Positions 11,440 to 24,300 of a DNA stretch of 64,000 nt are shown piece after piece. Every line of letters begins with the position of its first letter. The stretch's first letter is position 1. The notes under the pieces are model-generated. The model searched no databases. It saw nothing but the letters and a program-made list of their open reading frames with translations, and was not told the origin of the DNA. A program made the translations under genes and the position numbers. The stretch covers positions 1-64,000 of the forward strand of contig JADLZK010009254.1 of assembly GCA_015847255.1 (NCBI GenBank). The letters are read 5' to 3'. This DNA is from Hyparrhenia diplandra (lineage: Eukaryota > Streptophyta > Magnoliopsida > Poales > Poaceae).

Positions 11440-12325
11440 CATTAGAGCATGTTGTTGGCGATGACGACCATGACATCGACACCATCATCAGGCCGCAATG
11501 CGAGAGGAGTTGTCGCCACCCTTGGAGCTGGTGAAGGAGCCAGACAATCGGCCCGTGCAATAACCTTGGCTAGAGACAACGCGCGCTAGAGGAATTTTGG
11601 GTCGGGGAGCTCCAATGGCTTCGAGAATAAGTGTTGGGAGGAATGGAAGCTGTTGGAATCGTGGGCCACTAGCTCAGAAAAAGAGGTTGACAGGGCTGCT
11701 AATGCTCCACGTCTCGGTCGGTGGTGGCCAAGAACAACAGAGACGACGATGGAGTTGAGATCGAGAGCGGTGAGGAGGAAAAGGTTCAAACTTTTGAATC
11801 CAGCGACAACGAAAAGGGACACTGGTGCACGAGAATCGAGGAGGGAGGAAGGACCGGCATCGGCAGGCAGCGAGGGACAAGAGCTAGCGGCCAGAACTCT
11901 TCACGTCTCTCTCTCTCTCTACGCACTCTGGCAGACAAGTTTTATCGAGAAGAGGAATGGGATTGGGGTGTGTCTGGGAAGGAAGGAAGGGTGTTCCGGT
12001 CATTTGTGTTGTCGAGCCTGCACAAGAATTTCGTTTTTGCTTTTCGGTGGGGAATGGATGACTTGCTACTAGTGTGGCATAAACCCAAAACCCTTTTGAC
12101 AGGTATGCATATGATCATATTGACACCTATGTGAGCTCGCTACTTTCTTAGACTTGTAGGATTTTTTTTTTCGAAAAAGTAAAGTGACACCGAGACTGAC
12201 GACACTTATGGATTCATGAAATCGACAAAAAGGTCAAGTTAAAGGAAAGGTATGACCTTGTGAGCATGATTACTTGTACAGTGGGCATGTATGACAAGGA
12301 ACAAATACATAGAAAGCATATATAT
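11440..12325. repeat. Duplicated block B, copy 2
   Basis: Collinear with 2010-2945 through the 'ctcggtcggtggtggccaaga' region and the 'gtgttccggtcatttgtgttg' region. It is followed directly by the truncated block C copy (12325-12540), the same order as in the first repeat set. This supports duplication of a multi-block unit. Confidence 0.65.
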
Positions 12326-12540
12326 CTGTATGTGCGCGCGATTGAAGTCATAAACATGGGTGGATAAAAAATGTGGGGGCTATATGGGGGCTCAAGCCCC
12401 CCTATGTGCTAGAGCTCCATAAATTTAACACTAAGATAGGGAGAGGGGAGAGAGAGGAAGAGCGAAGAAAAGGGAGAGTAAGAAGAAGGGGGAGTTGAAG
12501 GAACAAGGGAGATGAGTCCCTCCTTCTTAGTAAAATACAT

Positions 12541-13480
12541 TCTTGAGTGTTTTTATGTTTGGACAATGCCATTATCCAACGGTCATCACCTGTTTGTCAA
12601 AAAAAAAAACGGTCATCACCCATGCGTTACTTCTATGTACGTAGTCCCTTAGAGCACCCGCATTGTATAGAACCGGGGTTGGTTCTATGGAGGGCCCCAC
12701 CATTGATGCGACGGGTGCCGATACTTCATTCACAATGTATAGCACCGAACCTTGGTTCTATAGTGGGGCCACACACGAAAAAGAAAGAGAATGATTGGTG
12801 GCGACTTCATTTGGAATATATTTTTTATTGCATAGTGCTTGGTTCTATGCATGGGAACCAAATGTAGTAACTTTTAGGTTAAAAAAAACGAAAACCCCTT
12901 GCTCCCATCCATCCGTGCTGCGAATGAAGGTTACCACTGTCCGGGTAGCCGGGCCGGTACCTGGAGGTGGTACACGCGCGCGTGACGTTGACTGCTGGTC
13001 GATCATTTTTTTTTTTTTTGAAAAAGGATCATGTGCTGATCGGCCAGACCCACCACGCTTACTGCTCACTAAACATGAGAAGCTGCATTACCCTATCACT
13101 ATCAGCAAAGAGAATCAGGAAAGCATTTTCCCTTGAGGGGAAAGGTTATCTTGCAACCTTTTCGTTCCCTGACGGAGACAGAATACTGTGAAGTGGCCGG
13201 TCATACTGGTAACTAAAACGAACATATGCATTGCTCGGCAATTTCCCGGGTAACAAGCAAGCAAATGAAAGACAACCGATCGAAACAGAGACCCAATTTC
13301 GTACACTCGGGAGGTAGGGTGCCAAGTCTGTGTGAAGTGCAACATACCTCTTCGATTACCATCTCCATTTCTTGTTTAAAAAAGAGGGACGTGCTGGTCA
13401 CACACAAGCCAGACCAATAGATCGAATTCATAAATAGTTTGCTCGGAGACATGCAACGCTAATTGCTTCCTTTATGCGAG
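12541..13480. other. Intergenic; MITE-like segment and third copy of a short module
   Basis: 12650-12870 has repeated 'tagaacc..ggttctat' strings in inverted orientation, suggestive of a MITE, without a clear target duplication. 12890-13480 is a further copy of the module seen at 9490-9790 and 10140-10330 ('catccgtgctgc', 'ttaccactgtccg', 'ttgcaaccttttcgttcc', 'cgatcgaaacagagacccaa'). No gene is supported. Confidence 0.45.
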
Positions 13481-13619
13481 TGTGAACTGTGGAGCATGAT
13501 TACTTGCATTTCCACGGGTCAACTTCAATTTAACAACTCTGCTTCAAAAGTAGTGTCCAGAGTCGCAGTGAAAACAGGAGAGGAAAATGGGTGAAACAAA
13601 AATAAAAAGCAAAAACGAA

Positions 13620-13690
13620 TGCACCAGCCGGGAATCGAACCCGGGTCTGTACCGTGGCAGGGTACTATTCTACCACTAGACCACTGGTGC
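13620..13690 (-). tRNA. tRNA-Gly (GCC)
   Basis: The 71-nt minus-strand sequence folds as a cytosolic glycine tRNA. The acceptor stem pairs GCACCAG with CTGGTGC, followed by discriminator A. The D-arm contains TGGTCTAGTGGTA (A box), the anticodon loop is CTGCCAC with anticodon GCC, and the T-arm has GGTTCGATTCC (B box). There is no intron, and CCA is not encoded, as expected for a nuclear gene. All stems look intact, so it is likely functional. It would be transcribed by RNA polymerase III from its internal promoter. Confidence 0.95.
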
Positions 13691-13699
13691 TTTCATGTT

Positions 13700-15361
13700 T
13701 CTTGTTTTCTTCTTATTTGGTTGAGTCAAGTCGCTCCCAATTCATCAAGCAAAATCATTCTATTGAGTGGCCCTGTTTGTCTAGCCCAGCTCCAGTACTG
13801 TCACGCCACTGGTAAGACAGCACAATTTTATTACGTACGTGTGCTTTATTTCACACAATAGAAAATGTGCACACGTCCACGTGGAGATCTCCAATTATTC
13901 CATGCGTGAGCAAGTCAGCTTTTCCATGATGCAAGCTGAAAATACCCTTAATTATTTATCAAAAGTTGATTTGATGTAAAAAAAGTCTAGTTCAAATCTT
14001 AATTTTTTATGTGCTTGCTACGTACGTATACCACATCCATTCTAGAGTACTTTGATTAGTCATTCTACATGAGTACGTACTTTTAACTCAAAAAAACATG
14101 AGTACGTACTTTCGTTGTTATACATGGGCCCGGCCTCCCTCTTCTCAACAAAAAGAAGAAAAAAAATCTCCCATTATACATATATAATTGGAGAAATCTA
14201 AGAGCGATTAACAATTTTCTCTCTTCACCAAGATATGTTACTTTCCCCTTCTTCTCTCGTTTTTTCTCCATCCATTGTCTCCCTTTCCCATCTCTATTGA
14301 TTTGAAGCTTCTCTCTGCTCAGTTTTCAAAGTTAGTGTTCAAATGTTGAGATCCAAGACGAGGGATTCAATTATGAGGGTTGTGGATCTAACAAACCTCT
14401 CCCCGACCATCTACTTAGAAATAGTGAACAACTCAATGATGGTGAGAGTACCACAGAATGAAGTGGCCAAGGACGACTAATGGGTAGAGTTGGTTGGAGG
14501 CATCTTGAAGATGGTTATGTTAGAAACAAGTTCGCATTGCGGCCAATTCAGTGGCTACAACTATTGGATAAATGGGGAAAATGTGCCCTACATGATATGG
14601 TTGTGATGAGAATAGTTAAATAGAAATGACAATGAGAGAATAACATATCCATCTCTTTGACAAAAAAGGAAACAATCCCGCGAGAATCTCCAAACACACC
14701 ACGAGTAAATATTCAACATACTTATCTCTAGGTAAAAAACATCTGATGAGTCATTTATACATAGCAACATATGAACCATAAAAGAATCAATGTGGCATGT
14801 ATCTTAGCATCAATAAACATAGAGGCATTAAAGTAACACAACGATGCATTGAGATCGACAATTTGTACTTGATAGATTATTCAACAACTATTTCTCATTA
14901 CAATTCTTCTAACATCTCATGATTCATAGGAAATCCATGTTATTGGGCACAACATAACCATGTCAATGGGTATGGAAACTACTAGCAAATTTTAGTACTC
15001 GCTTGATATTTTGCCCATTAAAGTACCATAATAAAGTACATACTCTTCGAGCTATGGGTTGCCATAATCTCTATTGTTAAGGAGCATTTACATCATATCA
15101 ACTTCTCAATATAGTCTTTTGTCCATATCTTCAAACAGTACACCTATCAGAAATCTCGAAAAACCCTGCCCTAAAATTCGAACGGTGTCATCCCATTCCC
15201 ATCCCAAAAACCCACGGCACGGCGGCGGAAACGGCAAACGAGAGCGAGAGAAAGTGATAAGGTTCGTGGGCGCGTCGCCACCCTCTCGTCTCGTCTCCCG
15301 CCCCGTTCCCGTCCCACGCCCACGCCGTCGCGCCTCCTCCTCCTCCCACATCCACCTCGCG
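13700..15361. other. AT-rich intergenic stretch upstream of the PNPase gene
   Basis: I see no gene in 13700-15000. From about 15190 the sequence becomes GC-rich ('ggcggcggaaacggcaaacgagagcgagag'), typical of a grass gene 5' untranslated region, leading to the ATG at 15362. A TATA box could not be placed with confidence. Confidence 0.5.
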
Positions 15362-18300
15362 ATGCTCGCATGCCCCGCTGCGCTCCACCCTCCTCCTCCC
15401 GGCGCCGCCGCCGCCGCACCACCACCACGTCGCCTTCCCCGCTCCGCCGCTCCACGCCTCGCTCCCGAGCTCGCGCCGCGCGTGGAGGAGGAGGGCGCCC
15501 AGTCAAGGCATGGGGTCGTCGCCAGGGCCTCCGCCGCAGTGGCGGAGGAGGCCAGCAGCTCCGGACCGGCCAAGTTCTCCGTGAGGATCCCCGTTGGCGA
15601 CCGTGAGGTGAGCTGCCCGCCGACGATGAGCTATCACTTTTCCCCTAATTAAGCTGTGACTGAGAGCCGTGGCGCGGCGCTCTGTTCAGGCGTCGCGGAT
15701 TTTGCTTGCATGACTGCGTGAGGCGTCCGTCTGCGGGGTTGCCTCGTACCGTGTTCCTGCACAGTGCATTGCGGCGCAGGCTTCGTGCTTGTGTGTGTTG
15801 CTAGTTTCTGGATTCCGAGTGTTGTTTCAATTCTGAAGAGCACCCACTGCGCTTGGCTGTTCTGCTCATGGCATTTGCCTAAGCACATTGGAGTTGTTAT
15901 ACTCTTTCATCTGTTGGGGTTTTGGTTGATTGGTGGTACGGCGCGTGCATTCACAAAATGGAGTGCGTTCGTAAAATGGGGTCGGTAATGGAATGTTTTT
16001 TTTGCATTTCAGATATTGGTGGAAACAGGCCACATTGGGAGGCAAGCGAGCGCTTCTGTAATGGTCACCGATGGCGAAACAGTACGTTGTCAGAGTCTAG
16101 AGTGCACTATATACCTGTTGTTAAGAAACTGTACATGCACACACAGTGTCATGTTACATTAATCTGTCAGTAGTGGCTATAAAATTCTGAGGCTTTCTCG
16201 TTAGAGCACACCATTTGCACATTTCAGTTGTTACTTGTTTTGTTTTGAGGGAATATTTACAGCTATTTCAAAATTCAAATAGGGCTGGTAGACTTGTAGT
16301 TGTACTGTAACATTCTGTCAAAAACACCAGAGTCTGCATCAGTGCTTGTCACTTTTGACACAATTTAGGCTGCAATGGTTTGCCACTGTTATGATTTATA
16401 TGCTCTACATGTGCATGGAAATCAAATTGGTCTGACTTGACCAGGATTCTTTCTGCTCTTCCTGTTGGATACCATAACATGAATGGTTTTTTTAGAGGAT
16501 AGCGTATTGCCTATTGCAAGCACAGTTTTGGCCTTTTACCAAATTCAACTCAAGGCTGCGCTCGGTTGTGGCCTTTTACCAAATTCAGCTCATGGCTGCG
16601 CTCAGTTGTGGCCTTTTACCAAATTCAACTCATGGCTGATGTTTGGATTTTTATTTCTCTAATCACTGCTGTCCAGTTTAACTGACGAGGATAGAAGCAT
16701 CTTGAATGTTACTAATTTTTTTTTTTTTTTCAATTTCAAGACCTTGTTATGTCTAACTGTAAGTTCAAACTGTGCTGGCAGATTCTATACTGTTCTGTCT
16801 GTCTGGCGGATACTCCAAACGACCCTGCTGACTTTTTCCCTTTATCGGTTCACTATCAAGAGCGACTTTCAGCTGCTGGAAGAACTAGGTACAGAAACCT
16901 AAAACTGCTGCCCCACCTTTGTCATTGTCCGTGACTCCATTCTCAGTTTCATTGTGCAATTCATGAAGCCTTATTCTATGTTTTTACTGATTCCAGTGGT
17001 GGTTTCTTCAAACGAGAAGGCAAGACAAAAGACCATGAGGTTCACTATGGGAACTTCTACTTTTGTTCAGCTATTATGTTTGTTGGTTGCTTATATTTTC
17101 TTTCCTACGCCCTCCGCAGGTTTTGGTTTGCAGATTGATAGACAGGCCCCTACGACCTACTATGCCTAAGGGTTTCTACTATGAAACTCAGATTCTATCC
17201 TGGGTAATCTATAGAAGTTTACTTGCATTCATGTTGCCTATGGGAGTTTGGTCGTATGTTATAGCTTGTCTTGCAACGCGTGTTAAAGTTATATGAGTAG
17301 CTCATCATCAGTTACATATTTTCCCCATTTTATTGAACCTGTCCTAGTATTCTCTAAATAGCAGAAACTTACTTTAGTAATCTCATAATACTACAAGGGT
17401 GATATTGATAGTGTGATACTATTCTCATTAGCAGACAATTTAGTATAACATCATGTGACTTGGATTCTGGATTCATAACTTGGCAATCCATTCACAGTTC
17501 AACCTCTAAAGCTGAGATACATGCTATTTGAAATTTGTTAGGAAAAGTTGAAAATTCAACCATAACATCAACTCACTGCAAGGCTAGTGTTCGTATTTTT
17601 AAACTGAAATGATGTATAGTGTATAATTCTTACCAACAATCTTCATAGATGGCTGCAAGATGACCTATACAGAGCCTTTTCATAGAAGCTATTGCCAGCA
17701 AAATTGTTTCATTCCCTCATCAAGAGATTTATGTTCTGCACCTATTAATAATTTACTTTGGCAACAAACAAAAGAAATATGAATGCCCACCTAGCAAAAA
17801 AATGCCATGATTGGTCACTTTTTCTCTGAACATCTTTGTGGCTGATGGGCCAGATTTGAAGATCATATTTTGTTATTCTACCTTTTTTCTTTGGTTTTGT
17901 TTCTTGATAACCTCCTTCAAGTACTCCATATGATGAGATAACCTTGACTATTATAGGTCTTCAGTTATGATGGCATTCACTCCCGGACTGCTTGGCTATC
18001 ACAGCTGCTGGTATAGCCGTGTAGGTTTAATAAAAATATTTCAATATGATGTTTTTTTTTTTGCAAGATTACATTCTTCATCTCAAAGGTACTCTTATTT
18101 ATCTCAAAATTTTCACCTACAGGGCCCTGTCTGAAATTCCAAATAAACAAACAATTGCTGGAGTAAGAATTGGCCTGATTAACGACCAGTTTGTTGTTAA
18201 CCCAACTACTGAACAGATGGAGAATTCAGAGTTAGATTTGATGATGGCTGGGACTGATAGTGCCATTTTGATGATTGAGGTTAGTGCTGAAGCTTTGCTT

Positions 18301-21300
18301 GCTTGCATGCATGAATGCTTCACTTTTTTTTCAGTTGCTAAAACTAATCTGTGCATAAATTGTTGCATTTGGCAACATATTCTTAAATCCTCAAATTTTA
18401 GTGGTATATTTTAAGTTTGTTGTACATTGTTACTCTGCCTTTTCTTTTTTGTAGAACAGTTATGCTTTAGGCTCATGTGCAAACCAAGTTGCCAGTCCTT
18501 AAATTAGCTCACTTATCTTGATTACTTTCATAGGACTCATAAATCATATAGTTGAGGTTATCTTTTGATTCCTGACTAGTCCTTGGTAGGGCTACTGTGA
18601 TTTTCTGACTGAGGAGAAGCTGCTTGAAGCTGTGGAAGCTGGGCAGGTGAGCTTATAAGATTATCAATAAGATACGCTTTTAGATAGAATGTATTGCTCC
18701 ATAATATAAACATGAATGAAGTGCTTAAATATGGTAAGATGATAGCACTATCGCTGTAGGCAACGATCAATCACTCAAGTCTTCGGCGCAGATAATAGAT
18801 TTATTTGTTTTCCCATTTTGTTTATCATTGCTTTCTAGTTTCTCTTAACCATGGAGCTTTGAGTTTTTTATAATTTGTAAATTTATGAGCTGTTATATTA
18901 CCTCTCTTACTACTCACTACTCAGTACAAGTAAGCCAAAATGTATATGTTTTTCCCCCATTTTTGTTTCCGAACCTGCAAGATCCAGAGCTTCTGTCATT
19001 TATAGACCTTGCTTTAGAAGACATGTTATCTGCTTCAGTTCTTACATAAATGCTAGCTCTGTACAGCTGAACTTCTGAAACGAAACTTCTGTCCTGGTCT
19101 ATCCCTTTTTTGTGTGGTTCTGACGTAATGTAGAAATCAGGTGGCGATTAGAGAAATCTGCAAAGCAATTGATGTTCTCGTCCAGAGCTGTGGGAAGAAG
19201 AAAATGGTCGATGCTATCAGCCTACCGCCTCCTGAACTCTACAGGCATGTTGAAGTATGAATACACTGCAGCTCCCTATTTTTCCCAAAATACAATCTTT
19301 TAACTTTATATAGTTGCAAGTACAAGTACCTAATATTCTTGTTTGAAGGCTAAACAATACCTGAACGGGCTGACTAGAATGCTGTTTCCTGTCCTCTCGT
19401 TTTCCTTAGTTCTTATATGCTTATCATTTTCATTTGCTTAATAGGCTTGTTCAGTAGCCACTTGGGTAGTCACACAGTCTTGTCAATCATATATAATATT
19501 TATCGAATCCTGCCAATCATTTCCTTAATTATTCATCAGTTGCAACTTCTTCACTTATGCAACTTTTAAATTGAAAATATATGCTGGTAGATATACAATA
19601 TCCTTTTCCCTTTCAAGAATGCATTTGCCTGTTGCCATCAGCCCATTACCCCGGTTGCTGATTTCAGCTGTTAATGTTCAGGATATTTCTGGAGATGAGT
19701 TGGTGAAGGCATTACAAATAAAAGGAAAGATTCCCAGAAGAAAAGCTCTTTCCGCATTGGAGGACAAAGTTATAAGTATCCTTTCTGAGCAGGGTTACGT
19801 TTCCAAAGATGGCTCATCTGCAGTCACTGAAAGTTTGGCTGATATTGTTGAGGATGAGGATGAGGATGAAATTATAGTTGATGGAGAAGTAGATGAAGGT
19901 GATGTTCACATCAAGCCGGTTTCAAGGAAGCCCCCTCCTCAGGTGATGGTTATTGTATTGTAGTTGATGACGATGTGGTGACTTTTATGCTTTTATAAAA
20001 ATCAGAGATAATATCTTATAGGTTTCATAGCTAGGCCTGTGTTTTTGTCTTGTATTTTCCTTCACTTTTGTAAGATTTCTTGACAAGTAGACCTCGCCCC
20101 CCTCTCCCCAACACACACACACACACACCCATTTTTCTGCTTTGCTTGACGGTTTTAATGTACCACCTTGCTTATTAAACAGATAACATTTTATACTGAT
20201 TTCCAAGTATTTTTCTTCTATATAGCTATTTGCAGAAGTTGATGTCAAGCTAGTATTCAAGGAAGTTTCATCTAAATATTTACTGAAGGCGCATTGTAGA
20301 GGTATTGATTGCACTTGTCACCTAAAGCTTTTTCCCCCTTGCTTATGTATCAATAGCAGGGTGCTTCCTTCGTGTCAACTTGCTAGGGTTTTTTCCTGCT
20401 AAAAAACTGGTTAGATATCTACCTTTTATGCCCATACTTGACTTCTGAATTGCACTGTTGTGGTCATTGCAGTCTTGAAAATATATATCTTGAGTTAACA
20501 TGGATTTTCAGTGTCTGCATTTATTCGTATACATATTTACCTATTTTTGTTACGTCTGTGTACAAACAATCAAAGATCATATGTACTTTCTAGTTCTTAC
20601 TACAAAGGATCTGACTTTCTTCCTATATGTGCATTGTGTTTTCTTTCCATTTGAACACTCTTTCCGTAGAATGTAACATTTTAACCCAGCAACAGGAAGC
20701 CAGTGTGGTAGGTATTAACTCCCACTGGTCATCCAAAAGAAGAGTGAAAACAAATATGTAGTTACCATATTTAGGAGAAAATTCTTCTATCCGGAACATG
20801 GTATTAATGAAACTGATAGGAATGTGGGTCCTCTCACAATCCAGCATTGTGTATGTGTGCCAATGCCTGCCATACACTCTGATTATTGAATTTCCTAGTG
20901 AGTCACATCATTCTGTTTGGTAATCACAATTCCTTCGGACTTTAATGTGATCTATTATGGAAATCGTATGGAATATCAACACCTCAAATTTCAGGGAGGA
21001 AAGCGAAGTGATGGACGGAGTCCTTGGGAACTTCGACCCATTAATTCTCAGTGTGGTTTACTTCCAAGAGCTCATGGTAGTGCTCTGTTCACGAGGGGAG
21101 AAACACAGGTGAGGTAATACACCTTATTTGAGAGTCTGTTGTATCTGTCGTTTCTGATTAGCATAGTATGACATGTCTCATGGTTTTATTTGTCGTATGC
21201 TGCTGTTAGTGTCTTGCTGATCTGTTCAGTACCTGATGATGTTTACAAAAAATTATGTGCATATTCTATTCATATCCATTCCACCTTTATTTGTAAGAGT

Positions 21301-24300
21301 GCTGCTTTATTACTTCAAACATTGACTCTTACAAAACTTAATTTGATGTATTTTGTTGTGCAGTTCATTTCTGAATAATATATAGCACAGCCATTACCTG
21401 TATTTTTAAAACATTATACTTTCTGTTGGTTTATTTATAGTCTGTTTCAGCTAGAGTCAAATGCATATTAGGTGCTATCTTATTATTTTGTTTTCACTTA
21501 TTTCTTTTGTCCGACCATACAGTCACTGGCTGTAGTCACTTTAGGTGGCTATCAGATGGCACAACGAATTGACAACCTTGTTGATACGGAGGATTCAAAA
21601 AGCTTCTATCTTCAGGTAAGTGAAACACTTCTGCTGATTGAATGATACATCATCCTGCTAGGTCAATTCCTAGTTTCCTGCATTCGGTCAAAAAAATTCC
21701 TAGTTTCCTGCTTGCTATGTTTCTTGTGCATCATGCTTATTTTGATTGTTCTATTCATTGGGAAAACCTTTTTTAGGGGGCTTAAAGAATCTTCAGATCC
21801 ATATTTCTGAACAAACTATGTGAAAATAGAATGGGTAGCACGTATTGCTCCCTTTTAAGATTTGTTATGTCAAGGGAGACGTGGTATGTACAGTTGACAG
21901 GATTATGCCCTGCTTTCTTGCTGTGACGATTTTCAATGATGGTATTGAATCTGAGAATTCATTGTAGATGAGATTTTATTGTTGATCAGGGTGTACATGA
22001 GTATCTACCCAAGCTCTGTTCTGTCCTCTGAGGATCACTTTGTGATGTTCTTTTTGAAGGCTGTATGCTTACTATTTTCATTGCTAACCTGTGAAATGGT
22101 CCAAATTTGTTTTCCATTCTAGCTTGGAGTTTTGTTATCAACACAGTTAGACTGCAAGATTACCCTACATTGTTAACTAATTTCTGTGACATTCTGCAGT
22201 ACTCATTTCCTCCATCATGTGTTGGTGAAGTTGGTCGAATTGGAGCACCTAGCCGAAGAGAGATTGGACATGGGATGCTTGCAGAAAGGGCACTGGAGCC
22301 AATTTTACCTCCAGAAGAGGATTTTCCATACACTATTCGTGTCGAGAGTACTATCACTGAAAGTAATGGTTCATCCAGGTAATACTATTCTTGTGCTTAA
22401 CATTTTTTTTTTTTGTTTGCTAGCTTGTATAAGTTTGTTTGTCTTTCTTGAAATGGTCCTTTCAATTTGCTGAACTATTTGTGAGTTGACACAGCCTTTT
22501 ATTTTACGTTTGTTGCCTCCTGAAGAGTTCAGTTTAGACATTTTTGCTAGTTGGTCAGGTGGAAAATTAACATTCCTGCGTTTGGTGACCCAAAATAAAC
22601 GTCCTTAGTCCAGCGGTACCTGAACATATACTCAATATTTCTGATACAGTTAGCAACTGACCATTTCTCTGGGTTCGTACAGACTACAGTAGAGAATTAA
22701 GTGTTTAATTACTCCTCAGTTGCTAATACTTTTTCTGTGATATGTCACCAGCATGGCTTCTGTTTGTGGAGGTTGTTTAGCACTTCAAGATGCTGGGGTT
22801 CCTATAAAGTTTCCTGTTGCTGGGATTGCAATGGGCTTAGTCCTTGATACACAGGAATTTGGTGGAGATGGCAGCCCACTTATACTTTCCGATATTACTG
22901 GAGCTGAAGATGCCTCTGGTGACATGGATTTGAAGGTGTGACTTGTATTTCATTCTGCCTTAGCAAGGTTAGTATGTGTTGTTCTGCTGAAAGCTCAGTT
23001 TTCTTATCTGTAAGCTCTTGTTGCAGATTGCTGGTAATGAAAGTGGCATATCTGCATTTCAGATGGACATTAAGGTTGTGATGACTATAGAGATTTGGAA
23101 GTATTTCTCGTGTATTTTTGCTACTAGGAAGCTTTGCTACAATGGTTAAATTTGTCTGGTTCTTGCATCGTGGCAGGTAGTCGGGATAACTCTACCTGTT
23201 ATGGAGCAAGCACTTCTTCAAGCTAGGGACGGAGACAACATATTCTGAGTAAGCCTGTGCTGAATTAGCTATTTCCATTTACATGCCAATCCTTACATCA
23301 GCTATCTACAAACTTATGATATGCTCCCTGCGCTCCAAATTATAAGACACTTTGTCTTTTTAAATACATTGCTTTTACTATATATCTAGACATTGTGTAT
23401 ATCTAAGTGCATAGCAAAAACTATGTATCTAGAAAAAAACAAAACGTCTTATAATTTGGAGCGGGGAGTACATCTCAATCAAGCTTTAATTGTAAATAAA
23501 AGGGAATATAAAACATAGCAACTGCTGGAATTCTGTTTTCGCTCATTTTCAAACCCTTTCAGCGTTGTATGGAAAAAAAACTTTGACTCAATACATGTCT
23601 GCCATTAGTAATGCAGCATCCAGTGTTTGGCAGTAGTATAGAAAATGCAAAAAAAAAGGGGGATGTCTACTTGCCATAGATGCTTTCTTTTGCGCTGGTA
23701 AATCATGTTTATTCTTGCACCGATTCTCATGACATTTTTTGCGAAGGTCCCTAAATTTGTGGGTGCTAATGTCACCTCTGAAAGATTATGTCACAAGATT
23801 GTCGGAACTTTCCTTAATATTCAATTTCTCCTTGGATGGTCAACACTAATAACTTTCTCATGTCTATTCTACAGACGATCTTATGCTGAAACTGTCATTT
23901 TTGCATGTTTTTATTTCATCTTCCCCCATCTGATCTGATGTTACATGCTTCTCCTCAGATGAAATGTCGAAATCTTCACCTCCACCATCAAAAGCACTAT
24001 CTCCATATGCTCCCTTAATTCATGTTATGAAGGTTGGTGCTTTGTTCATGATGTTTATATGCTATATATGTTTTCTTGCAACTACTCTTTCTAACATGTT
24101 TTATTACAATGTTCTTTAAGGTCAAACCTAGCAAGGTGAATTTAATAATTGGTTCTGGTGGTAAGACAATAAAAAGCATAATTGAGGAGACTGGAGTAGA
24201 TGCTATTGATACTGGAGATGATGGCACGGCACGGAGAACTTGGTGATACTTGCCATTTAGCATTACTGAAGTACTATTGACAAATGCCTTTTGCAGGTAA

